Source of the DNA: Ochrobactrum vermis
GTDB taxonomy: Bacteria > Pseudomonadota > Alphaproteobacteria > Rhizobiales > Rhizobiaceae
Reading direction: 5' to 3'
Assembly: GCF_002975205.1 (NCBI RefSeq)
Contig: NZ_PCOC01000003.1
Coordinates: 186,001 to 250,000 of the forward strand
Length of the DNA: 64,000 nt
Part shown: piece after piece, positions 8,200 through 15,330 of the stretch
How the letters are laid out: each line of letters begins with the position of its first letter
Position numbering within the stretch: position 1 is the stretch's first letter
Notes under the pieces: model-generated
What the model saw: only the letters and a program-made list of their open reading frames with translations
Databases searched by the model: none
Told to the model about the DNA's origin: nothing
Program-made: the position numbers and the translations under genes

Positions 8200-8528
8200 A
8201 GCGCGACGATGCCGATTCGGCCGAACTGATGCATTCGCTGGGCTATCTCTATATGCGGAGCGGTCAGCAGAGCCGGGCACTGGTTTTTCTCCTCATTGCC
8301 AATCGCATTGCCCCGGAGGATGCAGGCATCCTGCGCACGCTGATTGCCGCGCTCATCGAGAATGGCGCAGGCGAAAGGGCGCTTGGCGCACTCGACCGGT
8401 TAAGCGAGCTTGAAGACGAACCATCCGCGCATCTCCTGCGCGCCCGCGCCTTCTGGATTCTCAACGAGAAGAGCGAAGCACGTCGCTGTTTCCGCACCTA
8501 TATCGAATTACGGAAGGCGGCGGCATGA
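8196..8528 (+). CDS. TPR protein, SctY/y4yS-like T3SS chaperone
   Basis: This is a 110-residue protein made of three TPR-like helical hairpins (LMHSLGYLYMRSGQQSRAL, LRTLIAALIENGAGERAL, LLRARAFWILNEKSEARRCF). T3SS clusters with SctX-SctY carry such a small TPR protein directly before sctV, and the rhizobial cluster has y4yS. It is coupled to both neighbours by 4-bp overlaps (ATGA-type), suggesting a stoichiometric complex. No membrane segment. The role (co-chaperone of the SctX-like protein or of needle subunits) is inferred. Confidence 0.6.
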   Translation: MKRDDADSAELMHSLGYLYMRSGQQSRALVFLLIANRIAPEDAGILRTLIAALIENGAGERALGALDRLSELEDEPSAHLLRARAFWILNEKSEARRCFRTYIELRKAAA

Positions 8529-10690
8529 GTGGCCTTCTTGGCAAGATGAACACGCTCGCCCGCGCCGCATCCTATCGCTCCGATGTGGTGGTTGCGAGTT
8601 TCATGATGCTCGCCGTCGTGATGATCGTGATCCCGCTTCCGACCCTTCTCGTCGATGCGCTGATTGCCATCAATATTGCGCTCAGCCTGCTGGTGCTCAT
8701 CGTTGCCTTCTACATCGGAAGGCCCGGCGATTTTTCCGCGCTGCCACCGATCATTTTGCTGGCGACGCTTTTCAGGTTGGCGCTGTCGATCACAACGACA
8801 AGGCTCATTCTGCTCCATGCCGACGCAGGCAACATCGTGGCGACGTTCGGTCGCTTCGTGATCGGCGGCGAGGTTGTGGTTGGCCTTGTCGTCTTTCTGA
8901 TCATCACCGCCGCGCAGTTCATCGTCATCACCAAGGGTGCGGAACGCGTTGCGGAAGTGGCAGCCCGCTTTACGCTTGACGCCATGCCCGGCAAGCAGAT
9001 GGCAATCGACAATGATCTTCGCAACGGCGATATCGATCAGACGGAAGCGCGCGCACGCCGTTCGCGGCTGGAGCGCGAAAGCCAGCTTTACGGCGCCATG
9101 GACGGCGCCATGAAGTTCGTAAAAGGTGACGCCATAACCGGGCTGATCATCGTTTTCGTCAATCTCGTCGGCGGACTTCTGATCGGCATGATGAGCCGCG
9201 GCATGAGCTTTACCGATGCCTCGCACACCTATTCACTTTTGACCGTTGGCGACGGGTTGATTGCGCAGATACCGGCGCTGCTGATTTCCATCGGTGCCGG
9301 CACGGTGGTCACCCGCGTCGCCTCCGAGACCGAAAGCGATCTGGGAACGGAGATTTTTCGCCAGCTTGGATCGAGCGACCGCGCGCTAGCGCTTGCCGCC
9401 GTCATTCTTCTTGCGGCGGCGTTCGTGCCGGGCTTTCCGACGCTGATCTTTCTGGCAGTCGGCGGGCTTTTCGCAGGCATCGCCTTCATGATCCACCGCA
9501 GAAACCGCAAGCCGGAAATCCAACCGGACGCAGCCGCGCTTCAAGCCGTCGATGGGCCAGAGGCAGAAGCTGACAATGGCATAGTGATTTCAAGCGGTCC
9601 GACGCGTTATCGCGTGGTCGCGCATGTCGGCATCAACCTTGCGCAAGCCATCTGGCCGGAACGCTTCCGGCTGGAAACGGACAGGCTGCGCGATGCGCTG
9701 AAAGATGATCTCGGTCTTGAAATACCGGCGGTCGAGTTGCGCATTGCGCCTGAACTCGCGCCTGAACGCTTTCGTGTCGATCTCGAAGGCGTGCCCATCA
9801 TCGAATATGAACTGCCACCGGCGAGCCTGATGCTCGATGACGATCCGATGCATCTCGATCTGCTCCAGATCACCTATCAGGACGGCCCCCCCTTGCCCGG
9901 TGGACGGCGCAGCCTGTGGATCAGTGAAGAACACGCCAACACGCTTGAAGAGGCGGGCATTGGTTTTCTCGATCCCGCAGCCGTGCTCGCCCGCGCCCTT
10001 TCGCAATTACTACGGCGCTATGCGGCGCATTTCATCGGCATTCAGGAAACGCGCGAATTGCTGACGGCCATGGAAGGCGAATATGGCGAACTCGTCAAGG
10101 AAGCGACGCGCGTGGTGCCGCTCAATAAGCTCTCCGATATCCTGCGCCGTCTGGTCGAGGAAAACGTGCCGGTCGCCAATATGCGCGCCGTTCTGGAAGC
10201 GCTCGTGGAATGGGGCGGTCGTGAAGCCGATCCGCTCGTTCTAAGCGAGCGGGTGCGCGGCGCGCTGGCCCGCCAGATCTGCCATCGTCATGCACAGTTC
10301 AACCGCGTGGTGCCTGCCTATGTCATGGCGCGCAGCACCGAGGAAATGGTGCGCGATGCCATTCAGACCACGGGTATCGGCAAGATGCTGGCTTTGCCCG
10401 AGGACACCTCGCGCGCGATCCTGTCGCAACTGCGGCGCGATCTCGACGATAATACGGAATGGCCAAATGCCGTCATCCTGACATCCATGGATATCCGTCG
10501 CGTGATACGCAATTTCCTGCTGCGCAACGAGATCGACATTCCGGTTCTCTCCTATCAGGAAATCGCGCCGGAATATTCCGTACAATCGCTGATGTCGATC
10601 ACGCTCAATCCACAGAACCGTCAGCGGGCAATCAAGGCTCCGCCGAAAATGGAAGAACTGGCTGGCAGCGGCGCTGCCGATCTCAACTGA
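8525..10690 (+). CDS. sctV: T3SS export-gate protein SctV (RhcV/FlhA family)
   Basis: This 721-residue protein has the usual architecture: seven to eight transmembrane helices in the first half (VASFMMLAVVMIVIPLPTLL onward), the conserved FHIPEP-family signature around RPGDFSALPPIILLATLFRLAL, and a large cytoplasmic C-terminal domain that forms the nonameric substrate-docking ring. It forms the inner-membrane export gate with SctR, S, T and U. Length matches the family (about 680-710) and no key region is missing. Its 5' end overlaps the TPR gene. Flagellar FlhA is excluded by context. Confidence 0.95.
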   Translation: MSGLLGKMNTLARAASYRSDVVVASFMMLAVVMIVIPLPTLLVDALIAINIALSLLVLIVAFYIGRPGDFSALPPIILLATLFRLALSITTTRLILLHADAGNIVATFGRFVIGGEVVVGLVVFLIITAAQFIVITKGAERVAEVAARFTLDAMPGKQMAIDNDLRNGDIDQTEARARRSRLERESQLYGAMDGAMKFVKGDAITGLIIVFVNLVGGLLIGMMSRGMSFTDASHTYSLLTVGDGLIAQIPALLISIGAGTVVTRVASETESDLGTEIFRQLGSSDRALALAAVILLAAAFVPGFPTLIFLAVGGLFAGIAFMIHRRNRKPEIQPDAAALQAVDGPEAEADNGIVISSGPTRYRVVAHVGINLAQAIWPERFRLETDRLRDALKDDLGLEIPAVELRIAPELAPERFRVDLEGVPIIEYELPPASLMLDDDPMHLDLLQITYQDGPPLPGGRRSLWISEEHANTLEEAGIGFLDPAAVLARALSQLLRRYAAHFIGIQETRELLTAMEGEYGELVKEATRVVPLNKLSDILRRLVEENVPVANMRAVLEALVEWGGREADPLVLSERVRGALARQICHRHAQFNRVVPAYVMARSTEEMVRDAIQTTGIGKMLALPEDTSRAILSQLRRDLDDNTEWPNAVILTSMDIRRVIRNFLLRNEIDIPVLSYQEIAPEYSVQSLMSITLNPQNRQRAIKAPPKMEELAGSGAADLN

Positions 10691-10756
10691 AAAATGCAAA
10701 GAGATTCAAGCCGTTCAAGGCAATTGAATCCGCAAGACTTAAAACAGGGTGACTGC

Positions 10757-12115
10757 ATGAGGGAATATAAAATTATGGCAGGGCCGAACAGGGCCATAGC
10801 GCGAGCGGGCATTCTCCTGTTCTTGCTCGCAATCTGCTGCGTGGCATCGCCTGGACATGCACGGTCTTTCAAGGTGGATGCGCAGTCGGGGGAATCCCTC
10901 ACTCTGCCGCTCGGTCAGGGGCGGATCATCCGCTTCGACCAGCCGGTGGAATCGGTTTTCATGGCCGATGCCCGGATTGCCGATGTACGCGTCGTCTCCC
11001 CCGGCGTCGTCTATGTCTATGCGCTGAAAGCGGGCCGGACCAATCTGATTGCCTTGAGCCCGGAAGGCGGGGCGAAAGCGAGCGTCGATTTCTGGGTCGT
11101 ATCCGATCCGCGCCCCATGAAGGAAGCGCAACGCGCCGCCCAACCGGACAGCACCATCGACGTGACGCTTTTTGGTGATGTTCCGGCCGCCAAAGGTCAT
11201 GCCCGTTCCATGCAGGAGTCGGTGGACACCGAAGCGACCCTTCAGGCCTATGCCCCGCCGGCGCGTCCGCCCATCAACAATACCACGATCAACGGCGCCA
11301 ATCAGGTCAATATCCGCGTGCGCTTTGCCGAAGTCTCGCGCAACCAGTTGTTGCGCTACGGCGTGACGTGGGATGCTTTCGTCAATGCCGGCTCCTTCTC
11401 CTTCGGCTTTGTTTCCGGTGGCGCCATGGCCGGTGATGTGGCTTCCGGCGCGTCGAATGCGCTCAGTGCGGGGGCTGGATGGAACGGTAACCGGGTTGAT
11501 GTGCTTCTCGAAGCCTTGCAGGCAAACGGCATCCTGACGGTTCTGGCCGAACCCAATATCACTGCCGTGACCGGTGAAACGGCGAGCTTCCTTGCTGGCG
11601 GTGAAATCCCGGTGCCGGTGCCGGTCACCAACGAACAGGTGGGCATCGAATACAAGCAATATGGTGTGTCGCTTCTCTTCACGCCGACGCTTCTGCCCAA
11701 TGGCCGCATATCGATGCGCGTGCGCCCCGAAGTGAGCAGTCTTTCGGCAAGCGGCATGGTGAACATCGCCAATCTTCAGGTTCCTGCCCTTCAGGTCCGT
11801 CGCGCCGATACCACGGTAGAGGTGGGAACCGGCCAGACTTTTGCCATAGCAGGGCTTTTTCAGCGCAATGTTTCCAAGGACATCGAAAAAGTGCCGGTTG
11901 TGGGCGACATGCCGGTGCTTGGCAATCTCTTCAAGTCGAAGCGCTTCCAGCGCAATGAAACCGAGCTTGTGATCCTGATCACGCCCTATCTCGTCGAACC
12001 GGTGCGCGAACGCAGCCTCAAGACGCCGCTCGACAGCCCGGCAGGCGCCCTCTCCGGCCCCGTTGCCAGCAAGCGTACCAAAATCAACAAGGGGTTCGGT
12101 TTCTATGTCGATTAA
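10757..12115 (+). CDS. T3SS secretin channel SctC2 with Tad/CpaC-like architecture
   Basis: About 452 residues with a signal peptide (AGILLFLLAICCVASPGHA). The N-terminal domain (LTLPLGQGRIIRFDQPVESV, IADVRVVSPGVVYVYALKAG) is the pilus-formation domain of CpaC/RcpA secretins. An N-terminal-type ring domain and the secretin beta-barrel follow (VNIRVRFAEVSRN, EPNITAVTGETASFLAGGE, GRISMRVRPEVSSL, then ETELVILITPYLV). Rhizobial T3SS are known to use a secretin related to the Tad-pilus one. It works with the NolW-like subunit and probably the TadD-like lipoprotein at 12592. The ATG at 10757 is chosen because it starts just before the signal peptide; upstream in-frame codons lack a ribosome site. 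It overlaps the lipoprotein gene by 11 bp. Confidence 0.85.
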   Translation: MREYKIMAGPNRAIARAGILLFLLAICCVASPGHARSFKVDAQSGESLTLPLGQGRIIRFDQPVESVFMADARIADVRVVSPGVVYVYALKAGRTNLIALSPEGGAKASVDFWVVSDPRPMKEAQRAAQPDSTIDVTLFGDVPAAKGHARSMQESVDTEATLQAYAPPARPPINNTTINGANQVNIRVRFAEVSRNQLLRYGVTWDAFVNAGSFSFGFVSGGAMAGDVASGASNALSAGAGWNGNRVDVLLEALQANGILTVLAEPNITAVTGETASFLAGGEIPVPVPVTNEQVGIEYKQYGVSLLFTPTLLPNGRISMRVRPEVSSLSASGMVNIANLQVPALQVRRADTTVEVGTGQTFAIAGLFQRNVSKDIEKVPVVGDMPVLGNLFKSKRFQRNETELVILITPYLVEPVRERSLKTPLDSPAGALSGPVASKRTKINKGFGFYVD

Positions 12116-12542
12116 GTTCCAGCCGCTCGCCCGGCCACTTGTTGTAGCCATTGCATTTTGCGCCCTTACAGCCTGCCAGAACCGGCCCGAACGCGATCCC
12201 CTGCCCTATTCCCCCAATTATCACATGACGACTGCCGAGACCGGCAATGTGGTGCGCAAGGGATATGACAAGCAGCAGGCCACGCAAGGCCGTCTCGTTC
12301 CGGATGCCTGCGTCACACCCGATGTCGTGGAAGATCCGCTTTATCTGCCGCCCGGCTGCGCCAACAATCTCAATCTGCAGATGATGGTGGAGCGTCAGAG
12401 CGATCTCGTTCACGGGCGCACGACCGGCCCGGCCATGGCGGCACCGGTGGTCAGGGCGGCACGACGCGTCATCGACGGAGAACCGCCCAGAGATGACGCA
12501 GCGGCGAAGGAAAGCCTCAATACGACAGGCTCGATGCATTGA
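12105..12542 (+). CDS. lipoprotein, CpaD/RcpB-like partner of the Tad-type secretin
   Basis: This 145-residue lipoprotein starts at the ATG of MSIKFQPLARPLVVAIAF; the lipobox ALTAC places the lipidated Cys at about residue 24. The mature part (YSPNYHMTTAETGNVVRKG, LVPDACVTPDVVEDPLYLPPGCANNLNL) has the conserved PPGCANN..NL pattern resembling CpaD-family pilus-assembly lipoproteins, which act at the outer membrane with CpaC. It overlaps the secretin gene. Its presence suggests that more than the secretin was recruited from a Tad system. The family call is by motif memory and should be checked. Confidence 0.65.
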   Translation: MSIKFQPLARPLVVAIAFCALTACQNRPERDPLPYSPNYHMTTAETGNVVRKGYDKQQATQGRLVPDACVTPDVVEDPLYLPPGCANNLNLQMMVERQSDLVHGRTTGPAMAAPVVRAARRVIDGEPPRDDAAAKESLNTTGSMH

Positions 12543-12591
12543 AGGCAAGGCAATGACGACCGGGAGACTAACGCCATTCGAAGGAGTGGGA

Positions 12592-13395
12592 TCATCGCGC
12601 GCCCGAAGCAAGCAGGCCGATGGCCCGCGCGCGGGCGGATGGCGATTTGATCGCGCGGACCTTGCGTGCTTCGGCAAGGAATGCCTGTTTTTCGGCCGCC
12701 GGATAATCCGGCACCGCCACATCGCCTGCTTCCTTATCGCGCCCGCCCAGAACCAGAACCAGCATCAGATTGCGGAAATGGCGCGCCTCGGCGCGCGGCG
12801 ACTGGGTGACGCCACGCATCGTGGCGACGGCAGCATCGGTCTTGCCGGACAGCGCCTGCGCCAGCGCGAGATTGGACTGCGTGTCGAGGCTCGCGGGATC
12901 ATGACTTCTCGCCTTGGCAAAGGCTGCCTCGGCGCCATTTCCGTCACCGGTCAGGATCAGGGCGGTTCCAAGCCGGTTATAAGCGGTCGAGGATTTGACG
13001 ATGGGGGCTGCCACGGCAAGCGTTCTTGCAGCACTTTCGACCTCATTCGACTGCAATTGCGCCGTTCCCAAACCCAGAAGCGCGCGACCATTATTGGAAT
13101 CTTTCGCCAAAGCGGTGCGGAACGATTTTGCCGCCTGTTCGGGTTGTCCCGAGGCAAGCTGCGCGTCACCCAGACGAATATGCGCGCCGATCGTATCGCT
13201 GGAAACATTCGCGGCGCGCTCATAGAGCGAAGCAGCCGTGGCCTTGTCGCCGCGCCGGTCGATATCCTGTGCAAGGGCAATGAGACGCGCCTCGTCGCCT
13301 TTGGGCCCTGTGGTCTGCGCATTTTCAGAAGCGGTCGTGCAGGAAGCCAGAGCCAGACAGGTTACGATCAGGGCACTGGTGGAATGATGTCGCAT
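12592..13395 (-). CDS. TPR lipoprotein, TadD-like pilotin candidate
   Basis: This 267-residue lipoprotein (signal peptide, lipobox LASC, Cys about residue 19) carries four to five TPR repeats (IALAQDIDRRGDKATAASLYE, AHIRLGDAQLASGQPEQAAKS, GRALLGLGTAQLQSNEVESA). This is the layout of TadD, the TPR lipoprotein that supports assembly of the Tad secretin. It lies convergently to the secretin/CpaD-like pair and divergently from sctU. A pilotin role for the T3SS secretin is inference from family and place. It ends in a helix with an Arg/Ala-rich tail. Confidence 0.7.
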   Translation of the reverse strand: MRHHSTSALIVTCLALASCTTASENAQTTGPKGDEARLIALAQDIDRRGDKATAASLYERAANVSSDTIGAHIRLGDAQLASGQPEQAAKSFRTALAKDSNNGRALLGLGTAQLQSNEVESAARTLAVAAPIVKSSTAYNRLGTALILTGDGNGAEAAFAKARSHDPASLDTQSNLALAQALSGKTDAAVATMRGVTQSPRAEARHFRNLMLVLVLGGRDKEAGDVAVPDYPAAEKQAFLAEARKVRAIKSPSARARAIGLLASGAR

Positions 13396-13456
13396 GATAC
13401 CTCACTAAAAACGCACTTATCCCTACCTTCCGAATCGGAAGCCGGCAACTCAAGGC

Positions 13457-13473
13457 CGTCATCATTCTGTAAT
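13457..13473 (+). promoter_or_regulatory. T3SS direct-repeat motif, copy 2 (degenerate)
   Basis: CGTCATCATTCTGTAAT keeps the 11-bp spacing of the motif seen at 6334 and 15229, with TGTAAT in place of TGTCAT. It lies 48 bp before the sctU start and in the divergent gap to the TadD-like gene. Confidence 0.4.
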
Positions 13474-13520
13474 CTGGTTTTATCTCAGTTTTGTAACCGT
13501 GACGTGGCGGGAGAAAAAAC

Positions 13521-14570
13521 GTGAGTGAAACGAGCGAAGAGAAAAGCCTTCCAGCTTCTGACAAAAAAATCCGCGACGCACGCGACAAAGGGCAGGTTGC
13601 CAAGAGCCAGGATCTGGTCGCCGGGACGGTGATGATCTGCTCGACCGGCTATCTCGCCTTTGTCTTTCCAGAACAGAAAAGCAAGATTGAAACTCTGGTC
13701 GACGTGATCGCCCGCCGGGTGCATGTCGAGCCATTCAGGGACGTGTGGCCCGATGTGCTGACGCTTGCCGGCGGCATCATGACTGGCCTTGCCCTGCCGC
13801 TGCTCGCCGTCACGGTAACGGCGATCGTCCTGACCAATCTTGTCGTGATGCGCGGCTTTCTGTTTTCTACCGAACCGATCACGCCCAATTTCGAACATAT
13901 CAATCCGGTTTCCGGTGCAAAGCGCCTCTTTTCGATGCGCAGCGTCGTCGAGTTCCTGAAATCACTCGTCAAGATTACCGCACTGGCAACCGCCTTTTTC
14001 ATCGTTTTCCGCGGCGGCATTCAGTCATTGCTGCAATCGTCAGCTTGCGGCGCATCCTGCATCACCAATACTTTTTCGGCGATGCTGCAACCGCTGATCA
14101 TAACCGCCGTCATTGCCTTCTTTCTGGTCGGACTGGTTGACGTGCTGGTGCAGCAATGGCTGTTCAAGCGCGATATGAAAATGACCAAAAGCGAACAGAA
14201 GCGCGAAAGAAAAGATTCCGAAGGCGACCCGGCCATTCTGCAGCAGCGCCAGAAACAACGCCGTGAAATGCAGACTTTCGCCACCAAGACGGGGTTGCTC
14301 AATGCTTCACTTCTGGTGGGCGTGCCCGATGGCTGGACCGTTGGTATCCGCTATGTGCGCGGTGAAACGCCGGTGCCGATGATCGTCTGCCGCGCCAGCC
14401 CCGAACAATCACGCACCATGATCACCGAAGCGCTTCTGACCGATATTCCGGTGATCCGCGACCAATCCCTTGCCGCCACGATTGCGCGCACGGCGCGCAC
14501 CGGCGAACCGGTTCCCGAAACAAGTTTCCAGCGCGTTGCCGATCTCCTTGTCGCAGCAAGGCTCATCTGA
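13521..14570 (+). CDS. sctU: T3SS export-switch protein SctU (FlhB family) lacking the NPTH motif
   Basis: This 349-residue FlhB/YscU-family protein starts with GTG after GGGAG. The N-terminal lysine-rich SDKKIRDARDKGQVAKS and four transmembrane segments are typical, as is the connecting KMTKSEQKRERKDSEGDPAI. Family members cleave themselves at an NPTH motif in the cytoplasmic domain, a step that switches substrate specificity. Here the aligned stretch reads LLVGVPDGWTVGIRY, so the four residues appear as VPDG. The rest of the domain (ETPVPMIVCRASPEQ, IPVIRDQSLAATIARTA) is intact. It is displaced from the usual R-S-T-U order, standing alone on the plus strand. Either cleavage is not used or this SctU is altered in function. 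Confidence 0.9.
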   Translation: MSETSEEKSLPASDKKIRDARDKGQVAKSQDLVAGTVMICSTGYLAFVFPEQKSKIETLVDVIARRVHVEPFRDVWPDVLTLAGGIMTGLALPLLAVTVTAIVLTNLVVMRGFLFSTEPITPNFEHINPVSGAKRLFSMRSVVEFLKSLVKITALATAFFIVFRGGIQSLLQSSACGASCITNTFSAMLQPLIITAVIAFFLVGLVDVLVQQWLFKRDMKMTKSEQKRERKDSEGDPAILQQRQKQRREMQTFATKTGLLNASLLVGVPDGWTVGIRYVRGETPVPMIVCRASPEQSRTMITEALLTDIPVIRDQSLAATIARTARTGEPVPETSFQRVADLLVAARLI

Positions 14571-14593
14571 CCACCATCAACGAGAACAGCCCC

Positions 14594-15214
14594 ATGTTCA
14601 GAGACTTTCTTCATCCCCTCATGTTCCTCTTTGCGATCGTCTGCGCGCTGCCCGCCTTTGCGCAATCTTCCGGTGCCGCACCGGCCTTCAACGATTCCTA
14701 TGTGGATTTCCTGTTCTCACCCACGCGTCCCGGCGCCGGGTTTCCCCCGCAGCCACATCGTGCGGAAAAGGCAGATATCAGCACCCGCCAGCGCATCAGC
14801 TACCCGAGCGATGAAGCACCGGGAACGATCCTGATTGATACGACTGCGCGCCGTCTTTATCTCATCGAAGCGGACGGCACGGCGCAAAGCTATGCGGTCG
14901 GCGTTGGCCGTGAGGGTTTTGGCTGGTACGGCACCGAACGCATCAGCGCCAAACGCGAATGGCCGGACTGGCGCCCGCCCGCATCCATGCGCGCGCGGCG
15001 CCCCGACCTGCCCGCCCATATGGCGGGCGGCCCCGACAATCCGCTTGGCGCAAGGGCGCTTTATCTCGGCCAGACGCTTTACCGCATCCACGGCTCCAAT
15101 GAGCCGGAAACCATCGGGACGGCAGCCTCGTCCGGCTGCTTTCGCATGACCAACAGCGATGTCATCGACCTTTACCGACGCGCGCGGATTGGCGGCAAGG
15201 TGCGGGTTTTTTGA
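14594..15214 (+). CDS. L,D-transpeptidase (YkuD family)
   Basis: This 206-residue exported protein has a signal peptide (HPLMFLFAIVCALPAFAQ). Its YkuD domain spans residues 75-206: ILIDTTARRLYLIEADG, then the catalytic block IHGSN...SGCFRMTNSDV containing the conserved His and Cys. These enzymes make 3-3 peptidoglycan cross-links or attach proteins to the wall. It lies 24 bp after sctU, so it is probably co-transcribed and may remodel the cell wall for the secretion machine, in place of the lytic transglycosylase commonly found in T3SS loci. The specific role is inferred. Confidence 0.85.
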   Translation: MFRDFLHPLMFLFAIVCALPAFAQSSGAAPAFNDSYVDFLFSPTRPGAGFPPQPHRAEKADISTRQRISYPSDEAPGTILIDTTARRLYLIEADGTAQSYAVGVGREGFGWYGTERISAKREWPDWRPPASMRARRPDLPAHMAGGPDNPLGARALYLGQTLYRIHGSNEPETIGTAASSGCFRMTNSDVIDLYRRARIGGKVRVF

Positions 15215-15228
15215 CCAAAACCGACAGA

Positions 15229-15245
15229 TTTCATGAAACTGTCAT
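15229..15245 (+). promoter_or_regulatory. T3SS direct-repeat motif, copy 3
   Basis: TTTCATGAAACTGTCAT, two TCAT half-sites 11 bp apart, lies 86 bp before the LysM-protein start. It mirrors copy 1 (TGTCAT-N5-TTTCAT), suggesting the LysM gene is co-regulated with the secretion apparatus. Confidence 0.5.
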
Positions 15246-15330
15246 CGGGAAGCCAAGGTAATTTCCTAAAGTCTAATTTGTCCCATTAGCAGTTGACGAT
15301 TTTTCCTGACCAGACAGAGGAGAGCGTAGC

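Noticed and set aside
8498..9226. 242-codon minus-strand open frame opposite sctV
   Set aside because: Antisense to the conserved export-gate gene; its Asp/His/Arg-rich low-complexity product has no family look.
10739..12151. 470-codon minus-strand open frame opposite the secretin gene
   Set aside because: It is the GC-driven shadow of sctC2; the plus-strand protein has signal peptide and secretin motifs, the antisense one has His/Arg-rich random composition.
1..15214. Flagellar export genes instead of T3SS
   Set aside because: Secretin, SctJ lipoprotein and NolW/NolU-type neighbours are injectisome-specific; no flagellin, hook or motor genes are present.
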